7,107 bases of DNA from DATAYA01 sp036272815 (GCA_036272815.1 DATAYA010000386.1:1-7107); one strand, 5' to 3'. Shown: positions 1 through 6,676, counted from the first letter of the stretch. Notes: a model not told the origin generated them from the letters alone. Numbers and translations: made by a program.

Positions 1-561
1 CGGTAGCGGCACCGTGGCGGCGGGCGCCGGGCCGGGCCGGACGACGGCGGTCAGGTGCCGCACCGGCCCTGCACCGCGTCCGCCAGCGCCAGCGCCGCGC
101 CGAGGCCGCGCATGGAGACGTGCGCCACCGGCCCGGACCGGCCCGTGATCGTCAGTGTTCGCGCCGCCGCCATCCGGCGCAGCATCCCGAGCGCCGCGCC
201 GCCGGAGATCGTCGCCTCGTGGCATTGATCGCAGTCGGCTTTCGTCCAGGCCGGCCCCGGCGCGAGCGCGCGGCCGTCGAGGCCGAGCCGCATCGGAGCG
301 GCGTTCCCCGAGACGACGATCGTGAGCCAAGATCCCGGTCGGGCCGGCATCGTGGCGGAATTGCACGTCGACATTGTCGGAGGTGGCCGCGACGTCGGCA
401 GCGGGGTCCGCCAGCGCCTTCGCGACGCAGCCGTGGGCGTTGTCGCAGGTGAAGGTCCAGTCGCCGCTTTCGCGATAGTGGCTGCCCGAAGGAGCCGCCG
501 CACGCACTGCCGCCGGCGCCAGCAGGAGGGCAGCAAGCGCGACCCGGCCCAGCCGCGTCAC
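1..561 (-). CDS. DUF1176-like exported protein, partial, with a compensating frameshift pair
   Basis: The frame opens with GTG at 561, overlapping the rraA stop by 4 nt (GTGA), and stays open to the left edge, so the C-terminus is missing. The first 26 residues form a signal peptide: VTRLGR, a hydrophobic run (VALAALLLAPAAV), then RAAAP. The export destination is inferred to be the periplasm. Next comes DWTFTCDNAHGCVAKAL, which matches the start of DUF1176 proteins (W, then CDN, then C). Between about 345 and 51 the protein-like reading moves to another frame (LTIVVSGNAAPMRLGLDGRA, later ALALADAVQGR). It then returns to the first frame as TAVVRPGPAPAATVP, which fits the usual DUF1176 'QGR-GT-TA' stretch. 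In the first frame the same segment is arginine-rich and unlike a folded protein. Either the middle of the protein is scrambled or two 1-nt sequence errors are present. DUF1176 has no established biochemical role. The family call rests on motif memory, not on a search. Confidence 0.6.
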   Translation of the reverse strand, partial: MTRLGRVALAALLLAPAAVRAAAPSGSHYRESGDWTFTCDNAHGCVAKALADPAADVAATSDNVDVQFRHDAGPTGILAHDRRLGERRSDAARPRRPRARAGAGLDESRLRSMPRGDDLRRRGARDAAPDGGGANTDDHGPVRAGGARLHARPRRGAGAGGRGAGPVRHLTAVVRPGPAPAATVPLP

Positions 562-1313
562 CGCGGGTTCCGTGCCCTCCACGCCTCGTATTCCGGCACC
601 GCCGCCTCCGACAGTGGATAATAGGTCCGCAGGTCCCCGCCCGCCGCCAACCGGATGCGCGAGAATTCCTCCCATTCGGCATGGTGCCCGGCGCGCTCCA
701 GCAGCGCCGGCGCCAGCGCCACCGGCACCACGACGCAGCCGTCGTCGTCCGCGACGATGATATCGCCAGGCATCACCAGCACGCCGCCGCAGGCAATCGG
801 CCCGTTGACCGCGAACGGGAAGATGCCGGTCTGCGTGTGAAAATTCGGCGTGACGCCGCGTATCCAGAGGCCGAGGTCGAGTCCCCTGATCCCCGGCCAG
901 TCGCGCAGGCAGCCGTCGATCACCACGCCCGCGCCGCCCCGGCCCATGAAATAGGTCAGCATCATCTCGCCGAACACGCCAGCGGTCATGTCGCCGCGCG
1001 CATCGACCACGACGATGTCACCCGGCTGCGCATGATAGAGCACGTGACGGTGGAGTTGGCGCTCGGGCTGGGCGTATTCGTCCTCGCCGTAGAGGTCCTC
1101 GCGCTTGGGCATGAATTGCAAGGTCAGCGCGGGCCCGGCGATCGCGCGGCCGGGCGTCCAGGCGCGCGGCCCCTGCATGTGCGGGTTGCGGATGCCGAGC
1201 CGGCTCAGCTCGGCGCTCGCGGTCGCGCTGCCGATCGCGGCGAGGCCGTCGACCAGCGCCCGCGGCGGTCGGGTGATGTCGGGCGTGACGATCGGCTCGC
1301 GGGCGTCGGCCAT
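558..1313 (-). CDS. RraA-family protein (HMG aldolase / oxaloacetate decarboxylase-like)
   Basis: This 251-residue soluble protein belongs to the RraA / 4-hydroxy-4-methyl-2-oxoglutarate (HMG) aldolase family. Characterised members are metal-dependent class II pyruvate aldolases with oxaloacetate decarboxylase activity; E. coli RraA instead inhibits RNase E. Family hallmarks are visible: PGDIVVVDARGD (97-108), GEMM (115-118), GGAGVVIDGCLRD (126-138) with the substrate-binding Arg137 and metal-ligand Asp138, and the following GVTP turn (153-156). A late VMPGDIIVADDDGCVVVP segment (180-197) is also typical. The chosen ATG at 1313 is preceded by AAGGGG about 6 nt upstream; an in-frame ATG at 1349 lacks such a site and would add 12 charged residues. 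The length is longer than E. coli RraA (about 160) but usual for the longer catabolic-type homologues. The stop overlaps the start of the exported protein downstream, so the two are probably co-transcribed. The substrate is not determined; databases often label this family 'ribonuclease activity regulator' or 'dimethylmenaquinone methyltransferase', both probably wrong here. Confidence 0.88.
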   Translation of the reverse strand: MADAREPIVTPDITRPPRALVDGLAAIGSATASAELSRLGIRNPHMQGPRAWTPGRAIAGPALTLQFMPKREDLYGEDEYAQPERQLHRHVLYHAQPGDIVVVDARGDMTAGVFGEMMLTYFMGRGGAGVVIDGCLRDWPGIRGLDLGLWIRGVTPNFHTQTGIFPFAVNGPIACGGVLVMPGDIIVADDDGCVVVPVALAPALLERAGHHAEWEEFSRIRLAAGGDLRTYYPLSEAAVPEYEAWRARNPR

Positions 1314-1348
1314 GGCGTTCCCCTTGTTTTTCCAGCGATCTTCGCGCA

Positions 1349-1377
1349 AGCGTCGGATCGCGTGCCGCCCCTGTCAA
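1349..1377 (-). promoter_or_regulatory. Candidate sigma-70 promoter for the RraA-family gene
   Basis: Reading the minus strand, a perfect TTGACA stands at 1377-1372, preceded by C (CTTGAC is the favoured alphaproteobacterial -35). A 17-nt spacer leads to GACGCT at 1354-1349, which matches TATAAT only at the second and last positions. Transcription would begin near 1342, about 30 nt before the ATG at 1313. The -35 is good and the -10 weak, so this is a candidate only. No convincing + strand promoter for the divergent glycosyltransferase was found in the same 113-nt gap. Confidence 0.4.
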
Positions 1378-1415
1378 GCCGGGCGGGAAGCTGGCGGCCC
1401 GTCGCCGGACGCGCT

Positions 1416-1421
1416 AGGAGG
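1416..1421 (+). promoter_or_regulatory. Shine-Dalgarno AGGAGG for the glycosyltransferase start
   Basis: A full AGGAGG stands 5 nt before the GTG at 1427. It fixes the start of the glycosyltransferase reading frame and shows that the 5' end of that damaged gene is native, not a fragment joined at random. Confidence 0.8.
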
Positions 1422-1426
1422 CCCGC

Positions 1427-2327
1427 GTGACCTCGCCCCGTGCGCCCCTGGTCCCGCCGCATCGCGTGCTGGTCGATCTCTCACATGCGGCCGACGGCTA
1501 CGTCGGCATCGCGCAGGACATCCGGCTGATTTTCGACATGCTGGTGCGCCTGCCGGGCGCGGCACCCACCGGCCTGCTGATGCCGACCGGGCGGCACGAC
1601 CTGCCGCCGCTCCGCGCGGGCGATCCCCTGCGCGCTGGCCGAGCCCGCCGCCGCGGCGCTGCCGGCCGCGTCCATCCTCGCCAGGCGCCGCAGCTTCCGC
1701 GCCCTCGGTGCCGCGGCCGAGGCACCGGCGTCCCTGCCGCCGCTGTCGGAGCAGCCGCGCTACGCGCTCGCCGTCTCGACGCTGGAGCCGCGCAAGAACT
1801 ACCCGAACCTGATCCGTGCCTGGGAGCGGGTGGTCGATCGCCACGATCCGGCGCTCAGGCTGGTGATCGTCGCCAATCCGGGCTGGCGCGAGGAGGCGAT
1901 CCTGCGCGAGAGGGCGCCGCACGTCCGCGCCGGCGGCATCCTGCATCTCCAGGACGTGCCGCGCGACGAGCTGGCCGCCCTCGCCCGCGAGGCCGCCTGC
2001 TTCGCGCATCCGAGCTTCGGCGAGGGCTTCGGCTATCCGCCGCTGGAGGCGCTGGCCGCGGGGACGCCCGCGGTCGTCTCCGACATCCCGGTGTTCCGCT
2101 GGCTGCTCGGCGAGGCGGCGCTGTTCGTCGACCCCTACGACGTCGAGGCGATCGCGGACGGCATCGCGCGGCTGGTGGACCCGGGCGAGGCCGGCACCGT
2201 CCTCCGCGCGTCGCTGCGGGCGCGGGCGCCGGCGGTGCTGGGTCGCTACGCGATGGATGCGGTCGCCGGGCGCTGGGCGGCGCTGCTTGATGGGCTGAGG
2301 ACGAGGCCGATCGCGTCCCGCGTGTGA
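1427..2327 (+). pseudogene. GT4-family glycosyltransferase, internally deleted and frameshifted
   Basis: The gene begins with GTG at 1427 and reads a typical N-terminus for a GT-B glycosyltransferase: VLVDLSHAADGYVGIAQDIR, then GLLMPTGRHDLPPLR. At about 1620-1635 the protein-like reading moves to another frame as IPCALAEP, then continues YALAVSTLEPRKNYPNLIRA, LRLVIVANPGW and HPSFGEGFGYPPLEALAAGT to the TGA at 2325-2327. The EGFGYPPLE stretch (2022-2048) is the GT4 E-x7-E nucleotide-sugar site, and the C-terminal Rossmann domain is complete. In intact relatives the IPCAL segment is the interdomain link, normally well over 200 residues from the N-terminus; here it follows residue 66. Most of the N-terminal acceptor domain is therefore missing, roughly 150-200 residues by my estimate. 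An out-of-frame internal deletion explains both the loss and the frame change. The first frame stays open to 2290 only because of high GC. Intact relatives would transfer a sugar to a surface glycan; this copy is probably inactive. An assembly collapse is the main alternative. Confidence 0.8.
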
Positions 2328-2416
2328 ACCAGATCACATCGCGCCGCGGCAGGATGGGGCAGGATCGTGTCGCTCTCTTGCCCGTCGCGGGTTGAGGGCG
2401 TCGTCTCCCGAAACCT

Positions 2417-2451
2417 CGCGGCCCGGGTCATGCCTGGGCCGCGCTTTTTTT
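2417..2451 (+). terminator. Rho-independent terminator
   Basis: An 11-bp stem pairs 2417-2427 (cgcggcccggg) with 2433-2443 (cctgggccgcg). It has one G-U pair and a 5-nt loop (tcatg), followed by C and seven T residues (2445-2451). Three A residues precede the stem. It lies 90 nt beyond the glycosyltransferase stop and would end + strand transcription. On the minus strand the stem is followed only by a weak GGTTTC, so it is mainly one-directional. Confidence 0.85.
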
Positions 2452-2601
2452 GCGCAGCAACATCAATAGATAACGGCGCATGACATTGGATCCCGCTTCG
2501 TTGGCCAAACGTCGTAGAACGTCGCTTCCGAGAGCCGAATCAATGCCGTGCGCTTCGACTGACAGAAATCGTGCCGGACCGAAGAGGCCTTCCCCGACCA
2601 T
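2428..2601 (-). CDS. Small hypothetical ORF or 3' remnant of a lost gene
   Basis: A 57-residue frame runs from ATG at 2601 to TGA at 2430-2428. The product begins MVGEGLFGPARFLSVEAHG and ends MRRYLLMLLRKKSAAQA. It has an ordinary protein-like composition, with mixed hydrophobic and charged residues and an amphipathic C-terminus, unlike the Arg/Pro-rich shadow frames around it. I do not recognise the family. The ribosome site is poor (AGGG only 3 nt before ATG), and an in-frame TGA lies 13 codons upstream. The last codons lie inside the + strand terminator, whose T7 tract encodes the two lysines, so the true end may have been altered. It may be the C-terminal end of a gene whose 5' part is lost, or a real small gene. 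Codon third positions are less GC-rich than in the neighbouring operon. Confidence 0.3.
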   Translation of the reverse strand: MVGEGLFGPARFLSVEAHGIDSALGSDVLRRLANEAGSNVMRRYLLMLLRKKSAAQA

Positions 2602-2757
2602 GACCCTGTCGTGCGCGACGGGTCGAGACCGTGCGAATTGGTGTCAGCGGATGGCGCCGTTGAGGGCGCTCGGGAAGAAACCGGGGTTCTTGCCCTCGGC
2701 CGCCTCGTTGCGGTCGTCACATCGGTTTGACGGCCCGCGCCCGTTCTGGACGCAGCC

Positions 2758-4044
2758 TCAGTCGCCCTCCCGTTGCAATTCCCGTTGACGTGCCAGTGAT
2801 GCCAGGTTGCGCGCCGCGTTGGCTGCCGGCGTCAGGCTGGGATCGTGCGCGCGGAAGCTGACGGCGTAGACGACGAGATAGGCGGCCTGGAACGCAGCCC
2901 CGAGCAGGAACGGCAACGCCAACATCCCATCTTCGAACAGCGCGCCGGCCAGCACCGGGGCGATGCCGCGGGGCACCTGCATCGCGACGTTGCCCGCACT
3001 CACCGCGAGCCCCCGCCGCCGGCCGCGCACGAGGCTCACGCTCACCGCCGCCCGCGCGCCGGCGGTGCTCCGGTTGAACACGCCGCGGAGCGCATAAAGC
3101 ACGGCGGCGACGCCGAAGTTGGGCGCGAACGGCAGCGCCACCAGCAAGGCCAGTCCGATTGCTCGCATCGCCACCACCGCACGCACCACGCCGATGCGCT
3201 GGCCGATCCAGCCGGTGCCGACCGACGCCGCCGCCGAGAGCGCGAAGGCCGCCGCCATCACCGGCGCGATCCGCGCCGGCCCGACGCCGAAGCGCACCGA
3301 GAACCAATAGGCGATCAGCGGCCCGATCAGCCCGACGCCGGTGCCGTTCAGCACATTGGCCAGGATCAGCTGCCGGACCCGCCCGTTCTCCGCCTGCCGG
3401 ATCGCGCGTTCTGCCTCGGCGGCCCCCGGTAGGGCCGCCTCGGCCAAGGCCGCCGGCCGCGCCTCGGCGTCGGCGGCGCGCAGGCAGAGCAGGAAGCAGC
3501 CGGCGGCGCAGGCGAAGGTGAGCGCGAACAGCGGCCGGAAGGCGAGCGGGCCGGGCAGGATGGCGGCGAACCGCGCCGGGAGGGCGGCGAGCAGCGCGCC
3601 CACGCCCATGCCGATGAACCCACCCGCCGAGTTGAGGCTGTAGATGCGGCCGCGATCGAGGCGGCGGACGCTCTGCGCCAGCCACGCCTGCTCGACCGGC
3701 GCGAACGGGCCCGCGGCGCCGTTGCCGCCGCGACCGAAGCCGCCGACCAGGCCTGCCGCCACCACGACCGACGGCGCCGCGCTCACCAACCCGGCGAGGC
3801 TGGCCAGCATCTGCGCCGCCTCGAAGCCGAGCAGGAAGCGGCGGCGGCCGATGCGGTCGGAGAGCGGCCCGACCAGCAGCGTGAGCGCCGCCCCCACCAG
3901 CAGCGCCGCCCCGAGCACAACGCTGATCGCAACCGCCGACCAGCCGAGCGCCTTCAGATAGAGCGCGAAATCGACCACCATGGCGCCCTGCCCAATGCTG
4001 CGGACGGCGCGCGCCGCGATCAGCAGCCATGTGGTGCGACCCAT
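2758..4044 (-). CDS. MFS transporter
   Basis: This 428-residue inner-membrane protein has about 12 hydrophobic segments in two halves joined by a polar, Ala/Glu-rich loop (about residues 188-220). The MFS motif A between helices 2 and 3 is clear: GPLSDRIGRRR at 59-69. Other segments include GNGAAGPFAPVEQAWLA in the first half and RGVFNRSTAGARAA in the second. The ATG at 4044 shares its A with the stop of the fused ATPase (TGATG), and GGAAG lies 7 nt upstream, so translation is coupled. As last gene of a peptide-type ABC operon it may move the same compound or its product in the other direction; in metallophore loci the equivalent gene (cntE) is the exporter. The sequence alone does not give substrate or direction. 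No frameshifts are seen, and no clear minus-strand terminator follows. Confidence 0.88.
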   Translation of the reverse strand: MGRTTWLLIAARAVRSIGQGAMVVDFALYLKALGWSAVAISVVLGAALLVGAALTLLVGPLSDRIGRRRFLLGFEAAQMLASLAGLVSAAPSVVVAAGLVGGFGRGGNGAAGPFAPVEQAWLAQSVRRLDRGRIYSLNSAGGFIGMGVGALLAALPARFAAILPGPLAFRPLFALTFACAAGCFLLCLRAADAEARPAALAEAALPGAAEAERAIRQAENGRVRQLILANVLNGTGVGLIGPLIAYWFSVRFGVGPARIAPVMAAAFALSAAASVGTGWIGQRIGVVRAVVAMRAIGLALLVALPFAPNFGVAAVLYALRGVFNRSTAGARAAVSVSLVRGRRRGLAVSAGNVAMQVPRGIAPVLAGALFEDGMLALPFLLGAAFQAAYLVVYAVSFRAHDPSLTPAANAARNLASLARQRELQREGD

Positions 4045-5855
4045 CAGGCGGCTTCCGGCCGCTCCGCCGGTTCGGCAAAGGGCTGCCAGGGCAGCGTCGG
4101 GTTGTCGGGGGGAACCGCCGCCAGCAGCCGGCGCGTGTAGGGATGGCTCGGTTGCGCGAACACCGCCTCGGTTCGCCCCTCCTCGACGATCACGCCGCGG
4201 TGCATCACCAGGACCCGTTCGCAGAGGTGCCGCACCACCGAGAGGTCGTGCGAGATCAGCAGCAGCGCCACGCCCCTCTCCTGCCGCAGGCGCGCCAGCA
4301 GGTCCAGGAGCTGCGCCTGGATCGACACGTCCAGCCCGCTCACGATCTCATCGGCGATCAGCAGCCGCGGCACGGTGCAGAGGGCGCGGGCGATATTGAC
4401 CCGCTGCCGCTGGCCGCCCGAGAGCTGCGCCGGCAGCCGCGCGCCGATCTCGGCGGCGAGGCCGACCTCTTGCAGCAGGGTCGCGGCCCGGAGCTGCCGC
4501 TCGGCCCGGGGGCGGCCGGCCGCCTCCATCGCCTGCGTCGCGATGGTGGCCACCCGCCTGCGCGGGTTGAGCGCCGATTGCGGGTCCTGGAACACCATCT
4601 GCGCCCAGTCCGCACGGTGCCTCCGGTCGGCGCGACGGCCGGCGGTGACGTCGCGGCCACCGAGCACGATCCGGCCGGCGCTGGGCGGCACAAGACCCAT
4701 CACAAGCCGCGCAATGGTGCTCTTGCCGCTGCCGCTCTCGCCGACCAGGCCGACGAACTCGCCGGCGCCGATGGCGAAGCTCGCACCAAGCACCGCATCG
4801 ACCTGGCCATAGCGCCGGGCGAGCCCGTCGAGCACGAGCACCGGCGGGCCGGGCGCGGGCGCGGGGCGCGGTGCGGCGGCCGTGGGCGCGATCGCGGCGG
4901 TGCGCTCGGGGTGCAGGCAGGCGACGGTGCCGCGCGCCGCCGCTTGCGGCTCATCCTGCGCGCAATCGGCGCTGCCGACCGGGCAGCGGGCCGAAAAACG
5001 GCAGCCGCGCATATCCGCCAATGCGATGAGGCCCGGCATCCGGTCCGGCAGCGCCTGCAACGCGCGCGGCGGCCCGGCCATCGCGGGGGCGGCGAGCTGG
5101 AGGCTGCGCGTGTAGGGATGCGCCGGCCGTCGCAGCAGCATTGTCCCCGGGCCGCGCTCCACCACCTGCCCGGCGTAGAGCACGAGCACTTCGTCGCAGA
5201 TGCGGGCTGCGAGCCGCAGGTCGTGGGTGATGAACAGCATCGCGGTGCCGTCGCGGCGCTGCATCTCGGCGATCAGGCCGGCGATGCGCGCCTGGATGGT
5301 GACATCGAGCGCCGTCGTCGGTTCGTCGGCGACGACCAGGCGCGGGCGTCCGGCAAACGCCATCGCGATCAGCACGCGTTGGCACATGCCGCCCGAGAGT
5401 TCATGCGCATAGCGGCGCAGCAACGTTTGCGGGTCCGGCAGATGCACGGCCGCCAGCATCGCCGCCGCCTGTCGGGCGCGGTCGCGACGCGGGATGCCGA
5501 GGCGGCCGAGATGCTCGGATAGCTGCGCGCCCACGCTCATCACCGGATTGAGGGCGGCCATCGGCTCCTGCGGCACGAAGCCGATCGCCTGTCCGCGCAG
5601 CGCCCGCATCCGCGGCGGCGCCGCGCGCGCGAGGTCCTCCCCGTCGAGGAGGATGCGGCCGGCATCGATCGAGAACGAAGGCGGCAGCGCGCCCGCGATC
5701 GCGCGGCCGATCATCGATTTGCCGGCGCCGGACTCGCCGACGACGCCGAGAATGCGCCCAGCTTCGAGATCGAGCGAGAGATCGCGCACCGCAGCGACCC
5801 GCCGGCCGCCGACATGCGCGCCGATCGTCAGCCCCTCGATTGCGAGCAGGGTCAC
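4044..5855 (-). CDS. Dipeptide/oligopeptide-type ABC transporter, fused double ATPase (DppD-DppF)
   Basis: One 603-residue chain carries both nucleotide-binding domains of a peptide/opine/nickel-family importer. Domain 1: Walker A GESGAGKS (40-47), Q-loop Gln96, signature LSGGM (153-157), Walker B LVVADE (173-178), switch His211. Then comes the oligopeptide C-terminal extension, with HPYTR (246-250) and four cysteines at 285, 291, 298 and 313, which matches the cysteine set that binds a 4Fe-4S cluster in some DppD proteins. Domain 2: Walker A GESGSGKST (372-380), Gln423, LSGGQ (478-482), Walker B LLIADE (498-503), His536, HPYTR (571-575). The Ala/Pro linker lies at about 323-338. Both ATP sites look complete; the segment after the second Walker B is DEIVSGLD instead of the usual DEPTSALD. 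The start is GTG at 5855, overlapping the permease stop by 4 nt, with GAGG 7 nt upstream. It energises the DppB/DppC-like permeases encoded just upstream. Confidence 0.95.
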   Translation of the reverse strand: MTLLAIEGLTIGAHVGGRRVAAVRDLSLDLEAGRILGVVGESGAGKSMIGRAIAGALPPSFSIDAGRILLDGEDLARAAPPRMRALRGQAIGFVPQEPMAALNPVMSVGAQLSEHLGRLGIPRRDRARQAAAMLAAVHLPDPQTLLRRYAHELSGGMCQRVLIAMAFAGRPRLVVADEPTTALDVTIQARIAGLIAEMQRRDGTAMLFITHDLRLAARICDEVLVLYAGQVVERGPGTMLLRRPAHPYTRSLQLAAPAMAGPPRALQALPDRMPGLIALADMRGCRFSARCPVGSADCAQDEPQAAARGTVACLHPERTAAIAPTAAAPRPAPAPGPPVLVLDGLARRYGQVDAVLGASFAIGAGEFVGLVGESGSGKSTIARLVMGLVPPSAGRIVLGGRDVTAGRRADRRHRADWAQMVFQDPQSALNPRRRVATIATQAMEAAGRPRAERQLRAATLLQEVGLAAEIGARLPAQLSGGQRQRVNIARALCTVPRLLIADEIVSGLDVSIQAQLLDLLARLRQERGVALLLISHDLSVVRHLCERVLVMHRGVIVEEGRTEAVFAQPSHPYTRRLLAAVPPDNPTLPWQPFAEPAERPEAA

Positions 5856-6676
5856 GCGATCGCCTCGCGCGCATCGAGCGCGCGGCGCAGTCCATCGCCA
5901 AGCAGGTTGAAGCCGGTGACGGCGAGGAAGATCGCCGCCATCGGTGCCAGCAATCCAAACGGTGCCTCCGCGACGTTGGCGCGCGCATCGGCGATCATCT
6001 GCCCCCAGGCGGGCAGGCCGGCGCCGACGCCGAGACCCACGAACGAGAGAATGGTCTCCACGATGACCGCGATGCCCATCTCCAGGCTGAGCAGCGTCAG
6101 AAGCAGCGGCAGCGTCGCCGGCAACACTTCACGCAACAGCGTACGCGTGTGCGAGAAGCCGACCAGCCGCGCGGCGGCAACGTAATCGCGGCGCGTGACC
6201 ACGAGCACGTCGGCCCGCAGCACGCGGCAGAATCGCGTCCAGTCCACCAGAATGATCGCGAGCACGACGCTGGACAGGCCCGAGCCTAGTCCGACCATCA
6301 GGATCAGCGACAGCACGACGGGAGGGAACGACATCCAGACCTCGACCGCGCGGCCGATGATCCAGTCGACGGCGCCGCCGAAATAGCCGGCGAGATGCGC
6401 CAGCACGGCGCCCAGCAGCGCCGCCCCGAACGCCGCGGCGAACGCCACCACCACCGCGACCCGTGCACCCCAGATCAGTCGCGAGAGCACGTCACGGCCG
6501 AGGCTGTCCGTGCCGAGCAGAAACGACGGATCGCCCCCCTGAGCCCAGGCCGGCGGTAGCAGGATCGAAAGGAGATTCTGCTCGTTCGGATCGTGCGGCG
6601 ACAGCCACGGCGCGAACCCGGCACAGACGAGCAGCGCCAGCAGGATCGTCCCACCCGCTGCGATGCGCCCGTTCAA
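5852..6676 (-). CDS. DppC-type ABC transporter permease
   Basis: This inner-membrane permease of the peptide/opine/nickel importer family has 274 residues from the TTG at 6676. The N-terminal helix (about 8-24) is followed by PHDPNEQN and the DppC hallmark FLLGTDSLGRDVLSRLIWGA (52-71). Further membrane segments follow to about 260. The cytoplasmic EAA loop that docks on the ATPase is at 164-186 (DYVAAARLVGFSHTRTLL). I prefer the TTG start because TTGA overlaps the upstream permease stop by 4 nt, GGAG sits 6 nt before it, and the result is a normal short cytoplasmic N-terminus. An ATG at 6754 in the same frame would overlap the upstream gene by 82 nt and add an Arg/Ala-rich tail that looks like shadow sequence. 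It pairs with the DppB-type protein to form the membrane channel. Confidence 0.93.
   Translation of the reverse strand: MNGRIAAGGTILLALLVCAGFAPWLSPHDPNEQNLLSILLPPAWAQGGDPSFLLGTDSLGRDVLSRLIWGARVAVVVAFAAAFGAALLGAVLAHLAGYFGGAVDWIIGRAVEVWMSFPPVVLSLILMVGLGSGLSSVVLAIILVDWTRFCRVLRADVLVVTRRDYVAAARLVGFSHTRTLLREVLPATLPLLLTLLSLEMGIAVIVETILSFVGLGVGAGLPAWGQMIADARANVAEAPFGLLAPMAAIFLAVTGFNLLGDGLRRALDAREAIA

Larger units (their letters stand above)
2328..2757. other. Low-GC convergent intergenic region, possibly decayed genes
   Basis: This gap separates the glycosyltransferase (+ strand) from the end of the transporter operon (minus strand). It contains the terminator at 2417-2451 and a doubtful small ORF at 2428-2601. 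GC is clearly lower than in the flanks: I counted 36 of 70 G/C in 2451-2520 and 36 of 60 in 2521-2580. In 2346-2367 a short tandem repeat reads ggcaggat-gg-ggcaggat. On the minus strand, the frame of the MFS gene continues past its stop with a protein-like string, DDRNEAAEGKNPGFFPSALN, ending at a TGA near 2639-2641 with no start codon. No tRNA, rRNA, transposase motif or inverted terminal repeat was seen. Confidence 0.5.

Noticed and set aside
219..233. A CDQCH heme-c-like motif (CxxCH) in the second frame of the DUF1176-like gene, suggesting a cytochrome c
   Set aside because: The flanking residues fit DUF1176 and not a cytochrome c fold, no distal Met region is seen, and the frame itself is uncertain here. 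Most likely chance.
120..621. Open frames on the + strand opposite the DUF1176-like gene
   Set aside because: Arg/Pro-rich translations typical of shadow frames in high-GC DNA, with no ribosome sites or recognisable motifs.
1620..1635. Programmed ribosomal frameshifting in the glycosyltransferase
   Set aside because: No slippery heptamer or stimulatory structure is evident, and a frame change alone would not restore the missing N-terminal domain.
2328..2451. Possible small RNA between the glycosyltransferase stop and the terminator
   Set aside because: No promoter or recognisable RNA family fold was found; it is more simply the 3' untranslated region of the glycosyltransferase transcript.
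2480..2788. A 102-codon + strand frame in the low-GC pocket
   Set aside because: It runs into the end of the MFS gene on the other strand, has no good ribosome site and a mixed, unstructured composition. The minus-strand reading looks more protein-like.
2845..3432. Long + strand frame rich in His/Arg/Glu opposite the MFS gene
   Set aside because: Exact antisense shadow of membrane-helix codons; no start signals.
4029..5522. A 497-codon + strand frame opposite the fused ATPase
   Set aside because: It mirrors the conserved ABC ATPase codons. The sequence is His/Arg-rich low-complexity, as expected from the reverse complement of high-GC coding DNA.
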